From assembly GCA_021234155.1 (NCBI GenBank), contig JAJEKV010000004.1, forward strand, positions 9,238,109 to 9,302,108: DNA of 64,000 nucleotides, read 5' to 3'. The notes under the pieces were generated by a model. The model was not told where the DNA came from. It ran no database searches and worked only from the letters and a program-made list of their open reading frames with translations. Below, one piece after another: positions 1-12,809 of the stretch; position 1 is the first letter of the stretch, and the number at the start of each line of letters is the position of its first letter. The stretch comes from Isoetes taiwanensis. Taxonomy: Eukaryota > Streptophyta > Lycopodiopsida > Isoetales > Isoetaceae. The position numbers and the translations under genes are program-made.

Positions 1-366
1 ATCTCTATACTAAATTGCGTATGAGGTGCCCTTTCTGCAACTAGCTCCCACCAAGAGACAAACACCTCTTCGTAATGAGGGAGATTTGGATCTTGTATTG
101 TGCCCTCCTTGGCAAAAGCCATCTGTGTTAGACACTTATCATGTGGTCTAATGAGCAAGAGCATTTCTTTCTTAGTATCTTGATAAGTGTCAAAAATTTC
201 GATCGGGTTTTTAGGTCGACCCGAATAGAGCCCTACATAATGAGCTGGTTGGATCCACCATCATATTCTCGGGTTCTTCCAACGCACTTTCCTTAGTGCT
301 GGGCCAGAAATCTTGAATGACTGCTCTACCGGCTTGAACATCCCCAACCACACGCATTAAAGTGGA

Positions 367-3018
367 TCAGTAGTCAATGACCTCATTCATATATATGTTG
401 GACCATGAGTTGTTGTCAGCCCTAGAAATAACTGCCCAATGCATCATGTATTTGGCAATAGATGATCTCACTGCACCTATTTCTTTCAAGCTCCCATATG
501 GTTGGAAGGCCTTAGGTGATCCTGTCGGTATCATAGGAAGACCATTGTCATCTTCCATCCACATCTTGATTCCTTTTTTCAGTAGCCACTCTTGATGCTC
601 TGGCCTCATCTTGTAGTGCATGAGTGGCCGCCTAGGTTTAATGCAGAATTTGAAGAAAAGAGGTTCCAAATGACCATATAAACAGTTCTTCTTATCAGGG
701 ATAAAGCCTTTCACAAATTCCTTCCAATTAGGTACCTCAGTGACAAGACAGAGTGCAGGAGACTTGAACTACACTCCCTAAACAGTTGCAAAAATTCAGG
801 AATAGTCAATGCATCCGATCTTCTCAAGAGAGTTGAGTAGTTTCCAAAGAGAGCATCTATGTCATCATAGGTGTGTCCGACCATCATGAACCTTAGTTGC
901 ACCTGATCAAAAACACGTGAGCAATTATCTAGTTGCAAGTAGAGCCTCCTACGTAGCTTCTTTGTTTCCATAAGCCACTTTGAAGGAGGGAAGAAATCAT
1001 TTCTAGTGCCATTGACTACCTTCGTCCTCAAAGCTTCGGTGTTTAGAATTGTTTCTTCCCAACAACTTTCAAGTCGATTTGCATCTCTCAAATGGCCCCA
1101 ACTATCACTAGATGCATTCTCGAGAGTCTTCAGCGCATGATTCAAGGATCTAAAATGAAAGAATCGTCAGGCCAAAGGTCCAATGAAAAGTGGCCCAAGG
1201 TACCGATACCATGTCCATGCATCAGAGCACCCATTAGACTCACTTTGAGGCGTTCTCCTCTCCGCACAGATTTTGCTAGCTTTTCAACACAGGAAACTAG
1301 TCTTATTTTGGTCCATTTTATCATATATAATGGTTAAGGCATGCTCTAGAGAGCGGTGCAATAAAGCTCTCCAGGACTAATAAAGACCTTTCCATGAGAT
1401 TTGAGCTATCACATGTGCTTTTCTTTTGCAAGCTCTCTTCTTTTATTTGGATCTCTTGTCTTAGCAAGCTTTTCCTTTCTCACAATACAACTATTATACT
1501 TAGAAAATGCTATTCTCTTAGCAATTGCAACCTATGAATGGTTATCCTTCCATTCAGCTAAAAAGGATGAGGGAGAGACATGTTTCCCTGTCATCTCTGT
1601 AACGGTAATATCTATCTCCTGATGTATATCTTTTTTTAGTCAACATGGAAGGCAACCTCTTCACATTTTGTCTAATGCCCTCACTCGCAATTTTTGAGCG
1701 GTGTGGCATCGTCTCCACATTTTCATCTATATGCATAGATAGCACAACAATACCAGCTAGTGTATGAGATCGCCCTTCAAGAAAAATGCCATATGCTTTC
1801 ACGTACACTTGCTTATTATTCAACATTATTTCTTTCGCATTACCATTTTCAGAGCATAGATCTAGCATATTATATGCAAAAGGTTATGTGCCTCTGAACA
1901 TTTCATGTGCCAGTAGAAGGTCCTCATCTCAGCTATCTCTTTGAAAGTGAAATTAGCACATCTTCTTAGGCAACACAGTGATGACTTGAAGTCGAGAATA
2001 GCTTCAGCAATGGTTTTCCTTTCATGTTTACTTAGGTGTGGACGTGCGCTTGATCTCTGATTGACCATCTTGTAGGGTCTTTTTTTAGATATGCTCAACT
2101 CCTGTTTTAGAATATATATAGTTCATTCTCCACATTCTTCTCCTTGAGTGCTACCATTAGTCTGGAAATGGGAACATTATCAACAAGCACCAATGCTATT
2201 GGCCATCTCATCAGATCATGCATTTGTAGCATTTCTTTACATGCTTGGCACTGCATTATAATCTTGGCAGACATAGAAAACAGGCCCATGATAGTAGCTT
2301 CTAACCATTCATCACCCAACTTCATGTCAACTACAGCATAGTTTGGATCCAAAAGAATGATGACGCCAGTTCCTTAAGCATTGCAGCATTATGCAACAAA
2401 GTACACGGCTTCTCTACAAGCTCATTTATGGAGATCCCTTGCAGTGCGTTTGTCTCTTTTGTTTCAAACGCATTCTTTCCTCCATCTTGCTAATTTATGC
2501 GCTTAATCTATGCATGAGAAATGCAAACCTCCTCTGTCTTGCGCAGATGACCTTCGATATCTTTCTTCTGCCAAAGAATAAAGACATCCATAGCCTCACA
2601 AATCATCTCCATCTCTGCCTCAGGATATGTCAGTGGCATCTGCCCATCAAAGACATTTTGAAGAGACACAACAATCAACCTTTCTGGCACGGGAGCATTG
2701 TGATGGTGCATGAAATTGTGTACTCTATCTTCTTCTACCTTCTTACCAACCATGCGAAGCTCCACGATATCTTCCATCCTGCAAAAGTAATTGCTCGTCA
2801 GCATCGCGGCGGCGATCCTCACAACCAAATACTTAGGATTCAGCCTTTTCAGAAATATACACCCTATAAAGTTTCAGTTTAATGTTGAACAAGATTGTGA
2901 TGGCGATGTTTGTTAGCATTATACTGCAACCAAGCGGATGTGCCATCCGTAGTAAGCCTACACCACCTAATATAAACTTAGGGTGAAAAAATCGCTGAAC
3001 TAGTCTTCTACATTTCAT
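367..3018 (-). pseudogene. Decayed transposon-type gene, DUF7869-like
   Basis: Several short open stretches on the minus strand (2833-3018, 2508-2828, 2107-2352, 1862-2098, 1554-1868, 711-1145, 367-714) lie in order but in different frames, which suggests one broken reading frame or an intron-bearing gene. The piece at 711-1145 contains MVGHTYDDIDALFGNYS, close to the GHT(H/Y)(E/D)DID..F motif I associate with the DUF7869 family, found in repetitive plant and algal genes thought to belong to mobile elements. The piece at 367-714 (RRPLMHYKMRPEHQEWL, then a MWMEDD stretch) could be its C-terminal part. No transposase catalytic triad can be read and no terminal repeats were found. The frame changes argue for a relic. 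The family assignment rests on one motif. Confidence 0.35.
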
Positions 3019-3029
3019 AATGTCCAGAC

Positions 3030-4160
3030 GATCTGAAACAATTGCACTTACTCACAATGAAAGCAAGATGATGAAAAGGATCATTGTGATGTTTCCTTCG
3101 AGCTCACAGACAGGGTCGAAGAGGAGCTGAAAACATGCAATCAAGCCATCAAACATCACAACTACCAGGCCATTTGAAGAACTACAATGACTGTAGACCT
3201 AGTCTGCAAATGCAAACAAAGCATTTTTCTTAAATAGCATAAGAAGGCATGAAATATGGAACATCAAGAATATTAAGGTGTTACAACAGTTGCAAGTAGC
3301 AGCGGCGGGGTTAGATATCGAGCCTATTCACCAAAGAGTTTGTGGATCTGCTAAGAAACATGTTACAATTATTCTAACTTGTAATTTAAAGCATCACATT
3401 ATGATATTTGAGGCAACAATTTCCAATCGCTTTGTATTTGTGTGTGGGCGACTTCAATTTGGAGGTGCAATTTCGAGGCGCTTTGTTTGTGTATCTGAGC
3501 GCCGTGAATTTTGGAGGGATATGCCTTGGTGAGCTGCAGTTCTTGTACGATCCTTTTCCACCCGCCCAACCTTCAGAGACAGAACATTCCCAAACTATTC
3601 AAATGTAGAATATCCTTCCACTAAACACATTGCGAAAATTGGTTTCGAATTTTGAAACAAGTTGTCCCATTCCGTTAGTAACTTTAGTGTCAGTTTGTGG
3701 CATAAAGAATAGTACATTATTCCGTGGGTGTTTTATGGTCTAAGCCACCATTAATAGAGGAGTTAGACATCATTTTTTGGATTCAAATTTTGCATTTGGA
3801 TGTCCACATCGTGCTGCAGCTCCTACCCGGAAAAGTAACCTTTTATGCTAGACAGTACAATCGTCGACATTAATGACGCCGTCGATCATTATGGCCATTC
3901 TTGCACTGCCATCATTGCAGCACAATTAATGATGCCAGCGTGGTTCACCTATAAATTTCTTATTTTCGCGAAAAGTTGAAGGAAGTAGTGAGCGCCTCAG
4001 AGAGACCGATGTGCACTTAGAACCTTCAGTGCCTACGATATATTTCTAGTTTTTTGAACTGCCTATACGCCCGTGATTCATGTCAAGAGGGTCTCTCAAA
4101 GAAGGTCAGTTTCCACGCTTCTTGCAAGCTCCCTTTCTAGCTTAGTAAATTTTATCTTCG
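3030..4160. other. Non-coding stretch, no gene seen
   Basis: AT-rich sequence with only short chance frames. An imperfect ~50 bp direct repeat lies at about 3418-3530 (two versions of a segment containing GCGCTTTGT...TTTGG). I see no conserved coding signal. Confidence 0.4.
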
Positions 4161-4169
4161 TTAGAATGA

Positions 4170-4275
4170 ATGTATGCTCAGCAAGATCGCGGCCGCGATC
4201 TTGTTGAGCAAAACGTTTGTTTAGGATAGATTTCTTTGTCTTTGCTAGGATCGCGGCCATGATCCTGCCTAGCAG
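4170..4275. repeat. Pair of GC-rich palindromes in AT-rich DNA
   Basis: CAAGATCGCGGCCGCGATCTTG (about 4183-4204) is a perfect palindrome centred on GCGGCCGC. About 50 bp on, GCTAGGATCGCGGCCATGATCC followed by TGCCTAGC forms a second, imperfect palindrome with the same GATCGCGGCC core. The surroundings are AT-rich, so the pair stands out. Possibly a terminal or subterminal part of an unrecognised small transposon. Confidence 0.6.
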
Positions 4276-4384
4276 TAGTCCGATAGGCAATAGACATTGT
4301 TGTTGTACTGTTGAGGATAGAGTGTTTTTATCGTCATTATGCTAAACCAAATGCTTAGCAACATTGTGGCTGTGATTTTGCACA

Positions 4385-5252
4385 GCATCACCATACTCTA
4401 TCTAAAGGCGGGCTCACCAGCCCATTCGAGTCCCAAGACGTCCATACAGGCACTCATCCTAGGACCCAAGGAGTGTCAGACCCATACCCGGCTCACATTG
4501 AGTGACCGATTATAAGCCTAGCACACTGTGTGAGTTTTGTAGTCTCGCTAGGCAAGATCCCCGTTTCACCATCATCCTGTTGACTGATGCTAAATCACAT
4601 CATAGCATCCAAAGGAAGGTGGGCTCTTGTACACATGCTGCAAATACTGAGTTTTAAGGGTTCTAGATTGGGACATCTCTACATCTAGGGAGCTTTTGGG
4701 TCTCTACCCTCCCTTAAATCCAGATACACAGGAGAAATAGAAAGAGAGAATGCAATCATAATCAAAGTATCCATCATCATCCTAGTAACACATAAAAGAG
4801 AAATTAACCATTCCATCTAATCAGAGAAGGGTTAGCTGAAGCACAGACTATCTAGGGACTAACTGGTCTCTTAGCTAGAGCCATTGCCACGAAAGGCTTC
4901 CATTCTTCAAGTCTAGTTACAGCAGCTGGTAGCTCCTCTTTCCTCCAACTCTTCCCAAAACTGATTTGGAGCAGAATTGGGTATACGGCTCCAATTTGCC
5001 CTCTAAAGTTAGCAAGTTCTCCCTGGCCAATCGATTTGGGGCAGGTGGCACTGCTTAGTGGGCTGGCTTTTACTAATTAATAACCTAATTAGCCTAATTA
5101 GTTTATTTACTCACTAACATTTTAGCATAGCTAATAAAACCCTTTTAGGTTAGCCCAAGTTATCCCTTATTGACCCATAAGGGTCTAATTATATTCTGGT
5201 AACGTGTCATAGTATATATACGTATATCGTATAAATACATAGAACTTCACAC
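4385..5252 (-). mobile_element. Degenerate LTR relic of the long-LTR gypsy family
   Basis: This stretch shares a series of landmarks, in the same order, with the LTRs at 48043-49636 and 59836-61426: GGGTCTCTACCC, a catCCATCATCATC block, and near the end TATATACGTATAT-rich sequence before AACTTCACA. It reads in the same orientation as those minus-strand LTRs. No internal domain adjoins it, so it looks like an old solo LTR. The boundaries are approximate. Confidence 0.4.
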
Positions 5253-5635
5253 TGGGTGTCCTCAACACTACATATGAGAGCATCCTACACATTGTTTTTG
5301 GGTGCCCTATGCCTATCTGCTCGATATCATCTGGGTTTGTACCAGTGCGCAAAAATAAGCATAGGACTTTTTGACGATCTCCTCTGATATGCGGAATGGC
5401 CTGTACAATTTCTATGCACCACTTTCGACTGGATGATAATCAGGCCCCCTAAAAAGCTCCAAGGCTGAAAAGCAAATTTGCAGTTATGTTAACGGGACAT
5501 GAGAGATTATATCCAAAGAATTGTGGTCGCGATTGTTTGGAGTGCAGCAAGAAAAAACTAGGAAAAAAGAATCGCAAGAATACTAGAACATATCTCTACT
5601 ACTTTCTTATCACTGCTAGGAAGAATTGCATCCGT

Positions 5636-5830
5636 GATCCTTGTGAAGACCGATGGTGGGAGTAAGTCGAGTATATACGCGGGGGTCACTGATGTGGCAC
5701 ATATTCTCTAGCACACCCAGGGATCCGTCATGCCCGGGGAGGGGACGCCTCCTCGACCTGCCCCATTGGACTGGGGAGATGTAATCTGGAGTAGTCTCAT
5801 AGGGTGATTCCAGCGTCTCAAGAAGGCTAC
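5636..5830 (+). mobile_element. Fragment of the gypsy LTR seen at 33.9-35.5 kb
   Basis: The segment CACTGATGTGGCACATATTC...CTAGC(A/T)CACCCA, then GGGGAGGGGACGC and a CTCATAGGGTGAT block, parallels the 5' LTR at about 34797-34960 (GCTGATGTGGCACGTATTC, GGAAGGGGACACTTCC, GAAGGGTGATGCC). It is short and diverged with no adjacent internal region, so I read it as a leftover LTR piece. The ORF crossing it is a by-product. Confidence 0.5.
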
Positions 5831-5949
5831 AATCACGCACAAAAATATGGGATCGCAAGAAATACATGGAACTATTTACAAGAATAGCGAGCATGATAAC
5901 AATTAAGGTTTATCATTTGGTTATGCTAATGCGTTTTGTGAACTTGTCA

Positions 5950-7425
5950 AACTGTGGAGGAAGTTCTCTTCTATTCGGGAGGTTTTTGTTATTTTCCTGA
6001 GAGCCCCATTCTAGAATCCCATTGATCCGAGCCCTCGGATCGAGATTCTTGAGGGGGCGAGCATGCATATCTCGCATGCATGCATTACATGTTAGGAGAT
6101 CGCTATATTATGCGAGGTTCTTCATCAACGTCTCATCGGCGCTTCCTCTTCTCTCTCAACAATACCTTATTCTCTATTCTTTGAAAGACACCCACCCTCC
6201 CCTTTTTTAATTGTTTAATGTGTTTGTCGCCTGGCACACGCGACCAGCCCCTCTATTTGAAGAGGTTTTTCTTTTGTTGTCGCGTGGCACGCGTGATCAA
6301 CCCTCCACTTTAGGAGGTTTGTTTTTTCACATTTGTTCTAGTGTTGGTGATGTGCAGGTACAGGTTGGCAAGCGGCAGCAGCTTCGACTTCTCCATTCGT
6401 GGGTTTTTTGGGAGCGATTTCTCAGCCGTACGTTTGTCCAAACCCCTTGCCAAAGGCTTATCGCTAGAGTTTTTCCTCGAAAACCCGAAAGGGCGGGGTT
6501 GTTTAATCCCGGTGATAAACTTTCGACAGGTCAAATCAAACATCTATTCGCATTGTATTTTCTGGGATCCAAATTGTATAATTGGATATTCCCTTTATTT
6601 TTCATTGTGGGTAGTTTGCATATGTGCGGCTACCCACTATCCACCATTGTAGAAAATCTGCTGCGATGAATGAAAGCCCCATTCATCTCTTTCATCTCAG
6701 CAGATTTTCTATAATGGTGGATAGTGGATAGCCGCACACATGCGAACTACCCACGAAGAAAAATAAAGGGAATGTCCAATTATACAACTTGGACCCCAGA
6801 AAATACAATGCTAATAGATGTTTGATTTGTGTACCTGCCGAAAGCTTACCACCGGGATTAAAAAACCCCACCCTTTTGGGTTTTCGAGGAAAAACCCTAG
6901 TGATAAGCCTTCTGCAAGGGACTCAGACAAACGTAAGGCTGAGAAATTGCTCCCCAAAAAACCCACGAATGGAGAACTCGAAGCTGCTGTCGCTTGCCAA
7001 CCTGTACCTGCACATCACTAACACTAGAACAAATGTGAAAAAACAAACCTCCCAAAGTGGAGGGGCTGATCACACGTGCCACGAGACAATAAAAGAAAAA
7101 TCTCTTCAAATAGAGGGGCTGGTCACGCGTGCCAGGTGACAAATACATTAAACAATTAAGGGGAGAGGGGTGGGGTTCAAAGAATAGAGAATAAGATACT
7201 ATTGAGAGAGAAGGAAGCACCGATGAGACATTGATGAAGAATCTCGCATAATATAGCAATCTCCCAACCAGAGAATGCATGCAATGCCATGCATGTGAGA
7301 CATGCGTGCTCGCCCCCTCTAGAATCTCAATCCAAGGCTTGGATCGATGGGATTCTAGAATGGGGCTCGCATGAAAATGACAAAAACCTCCCGAATAGAA
7401 GAGAACTTCCTTATCAAAACGGGAT
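5950..7425. mobile_element. Foldback element: ~0.7 kb inverted arms
   Basis: The left arm (about 5950-6665) and right arm (about 6672-7425) are inverted copies of each other meeting at about 6668. Matching landmarks include GGGAGGTTTTTGT with CCATTCTAGAATCCCAT near the outer ends, the GCATGCAT-rich block, the TCTCTCAACA(A)TA block, and TGGTGGATAGTGG either side of the centre. The outer ends contain the palindrome ATTCTAGAAT. The arms have drifted apart slightly and hold no transposase-like protein; overlapping short ORFs in both directions are by-products of the symmetry. A transcript across it would form a very long hairpin. It fits a foldback or inverted-repeat non-autonomous DNA element. 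Confidence 0.75.
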
Positions 7426-7544
7426 CGAGAGCGAAGGTCAAAGGATTGTGGCTAAAGAAGCGACAAGGCCGAGAAAGGACATGTCCATAGCATTAAAGAA
7501 ACGTTAAATTGGTCAATCCAAGAAGGGAGAAGCCCCTCCCCTGC

Positions 7545-7775
7545 ATGGTTTCAAAGAATAGAGAATAAGGTACTGCTGAGAGAGAAAAGGAAGTGCAGAT
7601 GAGACGTTGATGAAGAACCTCGATAGCAATCTCCCAACCAGAGAATGCATGCAATGCATGCATACGAGACATGCATGCTTGCCCCCTCTAGAATCTCGAT
7701 CCGAGGGCTCGGATCGATGGGATTCTAGAATGGGCCCGTATGAAAATGATAAAAACCTCCCGATACAACTCTAAT
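7545..7775 (-). repeat. Third partial copy of the foldback arm
   Basis: Sequence from TTTCAAAGAATAGAGAATAA to the CCTCCCGAT block repeats the outer part of the right foldback arm (about 7175-7395) in the same orientation. It includes GAATGCATGCAATGC and the ATTCTAGAAT palindrome. It ends abruptly before the inner arm sequence, so it is a partial duplication. Confidence 0.7.
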
Positions 7776-7779
7776 ATTG

Positions 7780-8800
7780 CAGTCTTCTTTCTTTTCGGTC
7801 ATTATAGGTGAAGTGAGCATAATAATATGTTTGTGATATAAAACAGAGCTTACATAGCAGTGCAAGTTTAATATGAAACCGACAATTTGCCTAATTTTTT
7901 TAGAGATCGAGCATGTTTTTAATTTTGATCATGTTATATTTGGATTTTGGAATTCTCGCGACATTCATATAGATAACGATCCTTATAAATGGAGATGAGA
8001 TGCCATTGTTTGATGTGCTACATAGTTATCAACAATTCCTAAAACATTATAACAATGTGTTCCACATTTAGTGCATCATGTTTCAATGTCAAGATGTTTC
8101 CATGGTCGCGTTGAAGGTTTCTGTTAGAGTCTTCAGGGGCTCGCATGGTCACTCCCACAAAATTTTCTTTTGCAAAAGTCTTTTCTACAATGTTTTGACA
8201 TGTGACATTAATTTGTCAGCCCTTACAAATCTAGCCATGGCCTTCTATAGCCTATGTCGAAAGTGCTTAAGAAAGAGGGATGCAAGTAAAGATGGCCATA
8301 TAAATTTAATGGTAAATGGACCTTTGAGTAAAAAACCTTAGATAGGGTGATTTCCAACCAGAAGAGAGAACTAAAGACCATAATTACATGGAACAAAACT
8401 TTTTGCGAACTTAGACCTAAAATTCGAGATGGGAATGGGAACGAAAACGACCAACATTTGAATTTTTAATTTTGAAATTGCTATATATATCAGACGCTGT
8501 CATGTTTAAGCCATGGGTATGGGTCTTTGCCATGCCAAAAAAAAAATACACAGCGTTTCTGTGGACTCAGTGGATTTTTTGCCATTTAAGGCTGGTTATA
8601 ACATGCCATGAATTTTACACTTACAACGATGGGTCAACATTGCCATGAATTTGAGTTCACGGAAACCGCTCTTATCCAATAGGCTAAACCTTTTTTCCAG
8701 CCGGAAGAAATTTCCGATGTCATATAGATATGTGGTGAAATAACGTCCAAGTCCCTCGCAGCTAATCCCACATATTCAGACCACAGCTGCAATCCAATGC
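7780..8800. other. Upstream intergenic region of HCF244
   Basis: AT-rich DNA with no supported gene. A short frame at 8078-8341 has no recognisable domain. The promoter of HCF244 should lie in the last few hundred bases; no clear TATA box could be fixed. Confidence 0.4.
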
Positions 8801-8801
8801 A

Positions 8802-11791
8802 ATGCCAGCCATGAGCTCAATTAGAGGAGGAATCACTTCTCCTTCATCGTCCTGCATTTACCCACCAACAAATTGCAACAATGGATGCAATAGATCGGGC
8901 TTATGGGGCGACTGTCATCTATCTTTCTATCGTCTCTCAGTAAAAGGTAAGATGATGCAGGTGATTGTGCTGTCTTGTGTATTAATTCCATTGTTGTAGA
9001 CAAGAGGAGCTATGGAAGGTGTAAAGTTGTGGCCGTGGCCCTTCCTGCCACTTCAGGAACTCCGGTCCGTTCAACCAGCATTTTGGTCGTAGGGGCTACT
9101 GGAACCCTAGGTCGTCAGGTAGTTCGAAAAGCTCTTGATGAGGGTTACGATGTTCGCTGCCTGGTTCGCCCTAGACCTGCTCCTGCAGATTTTCTTCGGG
9201 ATTGGGGTGCCACCGTCGTCAATGTAAGTAACAGAATGATGGGCATTTCCTTGCTCCAACGAAGAATAACACAATTATTTTTGTTAGCAAAAGATTTCGT
9301 TTCATTTGAACATGTCTTGATATGGCAGGGTGATTTGTCAAAGCCTGAGACTTTGCCAGCAACGTTGGTGGGAATTCACACTATCATTGACTGCGCAACT
9401 GGTCGTCCCGAAGAGCCTATCAAATCTGTAAGTTATGTCATACTTTGTCTGCTGAAAACCTGTCATACTTGCCTTTGATGTTCTCTCTGATGCAAAAGCT
9501 TCCGTTTTGGTTAATTCAACAGATTGATTGGAATGGCAAGGTTGCTTTAATACAATGCGCACGTGCTATGGGCATCCAGAAATTTGTCTTCTTCTCTATT
9601 CATAACTGTGAGAAGCATCCAGAAGTACCATTAATGGAGATTAAGAGATGCACGGAGAAATACCTTGTTGATTCAGGAATGAATTTTACCATTATTCGTC
9701 TATGCGGATTTATGCAGGTAAAGAGACAAAAACTTTCATGTATATGCTTCACATAAACAAGGGCATAGTCTTGTTCTTGAACTAAAAGATATTGAAGGGG
9801 TAGATTGTTATTGAAGGTCAGGAGCCAGTTTAGTATTAGAAGGGGATGGCAGTTATATATTCAAAGCAGTTCAAGCCTCTTTTGATAGTGATAGGAATGC
9901 ATACAGCTTCATAACCATGGGGTTTCGGCTTAAACAACTCAGGCATCCTTGGTAGTATCTGTCACATGGCTTGTCTCAACTCTTCCTTCATTCTGTTCCT
10001 CTCAGTTGAACAGATATTATTTCGGCAAATTGAGAATCTGCCTCCATTTTATAAAATTCTTCTCATTATAATCCAAGATCAAATGCTTTTGATTCAGGAT
10101 GTCAGAGTATTTGCCTGCTTTCTTGGTATATGTGTCAAAGTTGTACTTTTGAGGAAATCTATGCAGACCCTGAAGCACATGCTCCCTTTAGCGTTCTTCC
10201 ACAATGATAGTAGTCATATGTGCCACAGCATTTTGTCAGTTGACATTTTTTGGAATCTGTTTTCTGAAGATAAAATGTAAATGTATTCTAACCTATATAT
10301 TTATCTGCAAACACAAGGGACTTATAGGGCAATATGCAGTGCCTGTCCTAGAAGACAAGCAAGTCTGGGGAACTGATGCACCAACCCGTATTGCTTATAT
10401 GGACACACAGGTTTTCACATTTGTAAACCATATAGAGATTGTTGGTCACTCTTTATGATTTGGATGCCTAAGTTTCTGCTGCTGCTCTGTGCTGTAGGAT
10501 ATAGCTCGTCTAACAATGTTGGCACTCCGTAATGCAAAAGCAGAGAGGAAGTCATTGACCTTTGCTGGCCCACGTGCATGGACAACACAAGAGGTAGGTG
10601 CATGGAATCAATTCAATTTTCTAGGCACTGAGAAGGATTCCATTAAGGATAAATACCTTTGTTGGGAAGAAAGAAAGGTTGGCTCTACTTGAGACTTGCA
10701 CTTTTGAAATGTCTTAGAAATAATCGCTATTCTAACAAATAAAGAGCATTCAATAAAGATAGGCAAAGTTTCTCTGCACCTTGTCAGGCTTGCTGCATAT
10801 TTCCAGTTTATCTATCGTTTCCATATGCAATGCCTGGACTGATCAGAATGAATGAAGGAGCATGTTTTTTACAACTTGCATTTGGCATTGGTCTATAAGA
10901 CCAAGGTATTTGCTGTCATGGTAAGGTATATAATATTTGATGTAAGAGACGTGATTGAGGTGACCTACCAATTGAATTACTAACTATCATTGGCTTTTAG
11001 GTTATTAGTTTGTGTGAGAGGCTAGCTGGACAAGATGCAAAAGTCACTACTGTACCTATTGGTATCCTGAAATTCACACGCCTGTTAACACGCCTTTTCC
11101 AATGGACAAATGATGCTGCTGACCGCCTTGCATTCTCAGAGGTATGTATCTGTAGAGGTTAGATATATGTGGCATCAAACGAATTACAATTTGTAGACAA
11201 GTTCTAGTGGTCGTGCTGTTAATACCCTTAAACTTTTCATTTTCCATTTGTGGACAGCATATTACATCTCAGCTTGTGTTAGAACCTTAAAACAGGTTCA
11301 TGGAAACATATAAAGGTTCTAACTAGTTCCAAGAAAATAGCTGCACCTCATTTTTCTGAAATTATCAAGCAGTATGCGATATAGATAAGGATCGTGTTAA
11401 TAATATTATGAGGTGTTTCTAGGCATTATGCCCTTGACACTATTTTTTAGGTTTGCCTTCCTGCTCATAGATATGGATTAAAAGTGGGATTAGGCTATTA
11501 GTCTTCTTGTCACAAACTAACACACATATGTAGCTTATTATGCTAGATAGTCTCCAAGTGTAACCTGGAAAACTCAACATTTTGTTAACTAATAATTATG
11601 ATTCATCAATGCAGGTTTTAACGAGCGATGTAGTTTTTTCAGCACCCATGAATGAGACATACGCCTTATTAGGAGTGGATCCAAAGGAAACCACAACCTT
11701 AGAGAAGTATCTACAAGACTATTATAGTCAGATATTGAAGAAGTTAAAAGATATGAAAGCTCAATCTAAACAAGGAGACTTCTATATATAA
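8802..11791 (+). CDS. HCF244: Photosystem II assembly factor HCF244, plastid NAD(P)-binding Rossmann protein
   Basis: Eight exons join in frame with GT-AG introns: 8802-8946, 9000-9223, 9329-9427, 9523-9717, 10318-10410, 10498-10593, 11001-11141 and 11615-11791. They give 389 codons plus stop, close to the ~395 residues of Arabidopsis HCF244. The family is an atypical short-chain dehydrogenase of the NmrA/Ycf39 type that works with OHP1/OHP2 in psbA (D1) translation and early photosystem II assembly at thylakoids. Visible features: a Ser-rich N-terminal region fitting a plastid transit peptide, the Rossmann motif VVGATGTLGRQVVRKAL, GDLSKPETLPATLVGIHTII, KFVFFSIHNCEKHPEVPLM, TDAPTRIAYMDTQDIARL and a C-terminus with LEKYLQDYYSQILKKLKDMK. 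No break is seen, so the gene looks intact. The start is the first ATG of the leader; a second Met lies three codons on. Confidence 0.93.
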
Positions 11792-11799
11792 AGCCTTTA

Positions 11800-12470
11800 C
11801 TTTTTCCTTTTTGAAGGATGTGTCGCCTTTCCTTTTTTATTTCCTAGGTAGCTGGATTTAGATCTCACAAAATGAATCATCTTAAGGAGCTTTTACTTGC
11901 ATTTCTAGCTATACATTTTTACTTGTTTGTCATCCACTTCGCATTCAAGGCACGAGAAAATAAGTGATAGTTATCCGACAATCTTTGGAATTGTAGGTTC
12001 AAAGTGCAAGCACGAACATGCATTCAGACTCCTGCCCCTATGCAATTTCAACATCAAGTTCAATAAAAAAAGAATATGTTCATTCATTGCACACTTAACG
12101 ATATAGAAAGAAAAGTAGGAATTTGCGAAGTGATATTTGAGTTGCGAAATAACTTTGCAATTAGAGAAATAGAGATATGTCTTACAAATCTGCATTAGAA
12201 CTTAACAAAGATTTTAGACCACATGTAAGCCAACATTAGAAAAAGCATGCTTAAGAGCATTTGCAAGTAAACAATGTGACATGCAAACAAAGTTTGAATC
12301 GCTACTCAATTTGTTGCTTTCCTCAAAATGATAACATCCCCAAGATCCAATTTAAATGGTCAGTGAACCAAAACCATATTCAATATATCAGAAACCAACA
12401 AAACATTCAAAATATGATATTTGGAAGGTAGATGAGATGCACTCATTAATGTTACAATCTTTACTACCAA
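11800..12470. other. 3' flank of HCF244, no gene
   Basis: AT-rich sequence that should contain the HCF244 3' untranslated region. No other supported feature. Confidence 0.4.
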
Positions 12471-12473
12471 AAG

Positions 12474-12806
12474 TGATATGGTCTATGGGGTATAGGATAA
12501 AGCCTGGAAAGGTTGGGGCCTATTGGATAACGATTTCCATAAAGGATCCGCCCTTTTGATGTATTGATTATTACTAGAGGTGCTAGTGTATAACATTTGG
12601 TATCAGAGCCAAGGTTCAGTTCCTCGTGGCAATATGATGTGTTCCACATGCTTGAGGGCAAGCATCTCGAGGAAGGGGAGGAATTAATATGATCTATGGG
12701 GTATGGGATAAAGCCTGGAAAGGTTGGGGCCCATTGGATAACGATTTCCATGAAGGATCTGCCCTTTTGATGTGTTGGTTATCACTAGAGGTGCTAGTGC
12801 GTAACA
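12474..12806 (+). mobile_element. TRIM: miniature LTR retrotransposon
   Basis: Two ~122 bp direct repeats (12474-12595 and 12685-12806) share GGGATAAAGCCTGGAAAGG-type sequence with only scattered changes. Two bases after the first repeat is TGGTATCAGAGCC (12598 on), the plant initiator-tRNA-Met primer binding site. Just before the second is the purine run GAGGAAGGGGAGGAA, a polypurine tract. The internal part is only ~89 bp and non-coding. That arrangement defines a terminal-repeat retrotransposon in miniature, mobilised in trans. No clean 5 bp target duplication was found. Confidence 0.85.
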
Positions 12807-12809
12807 TTA

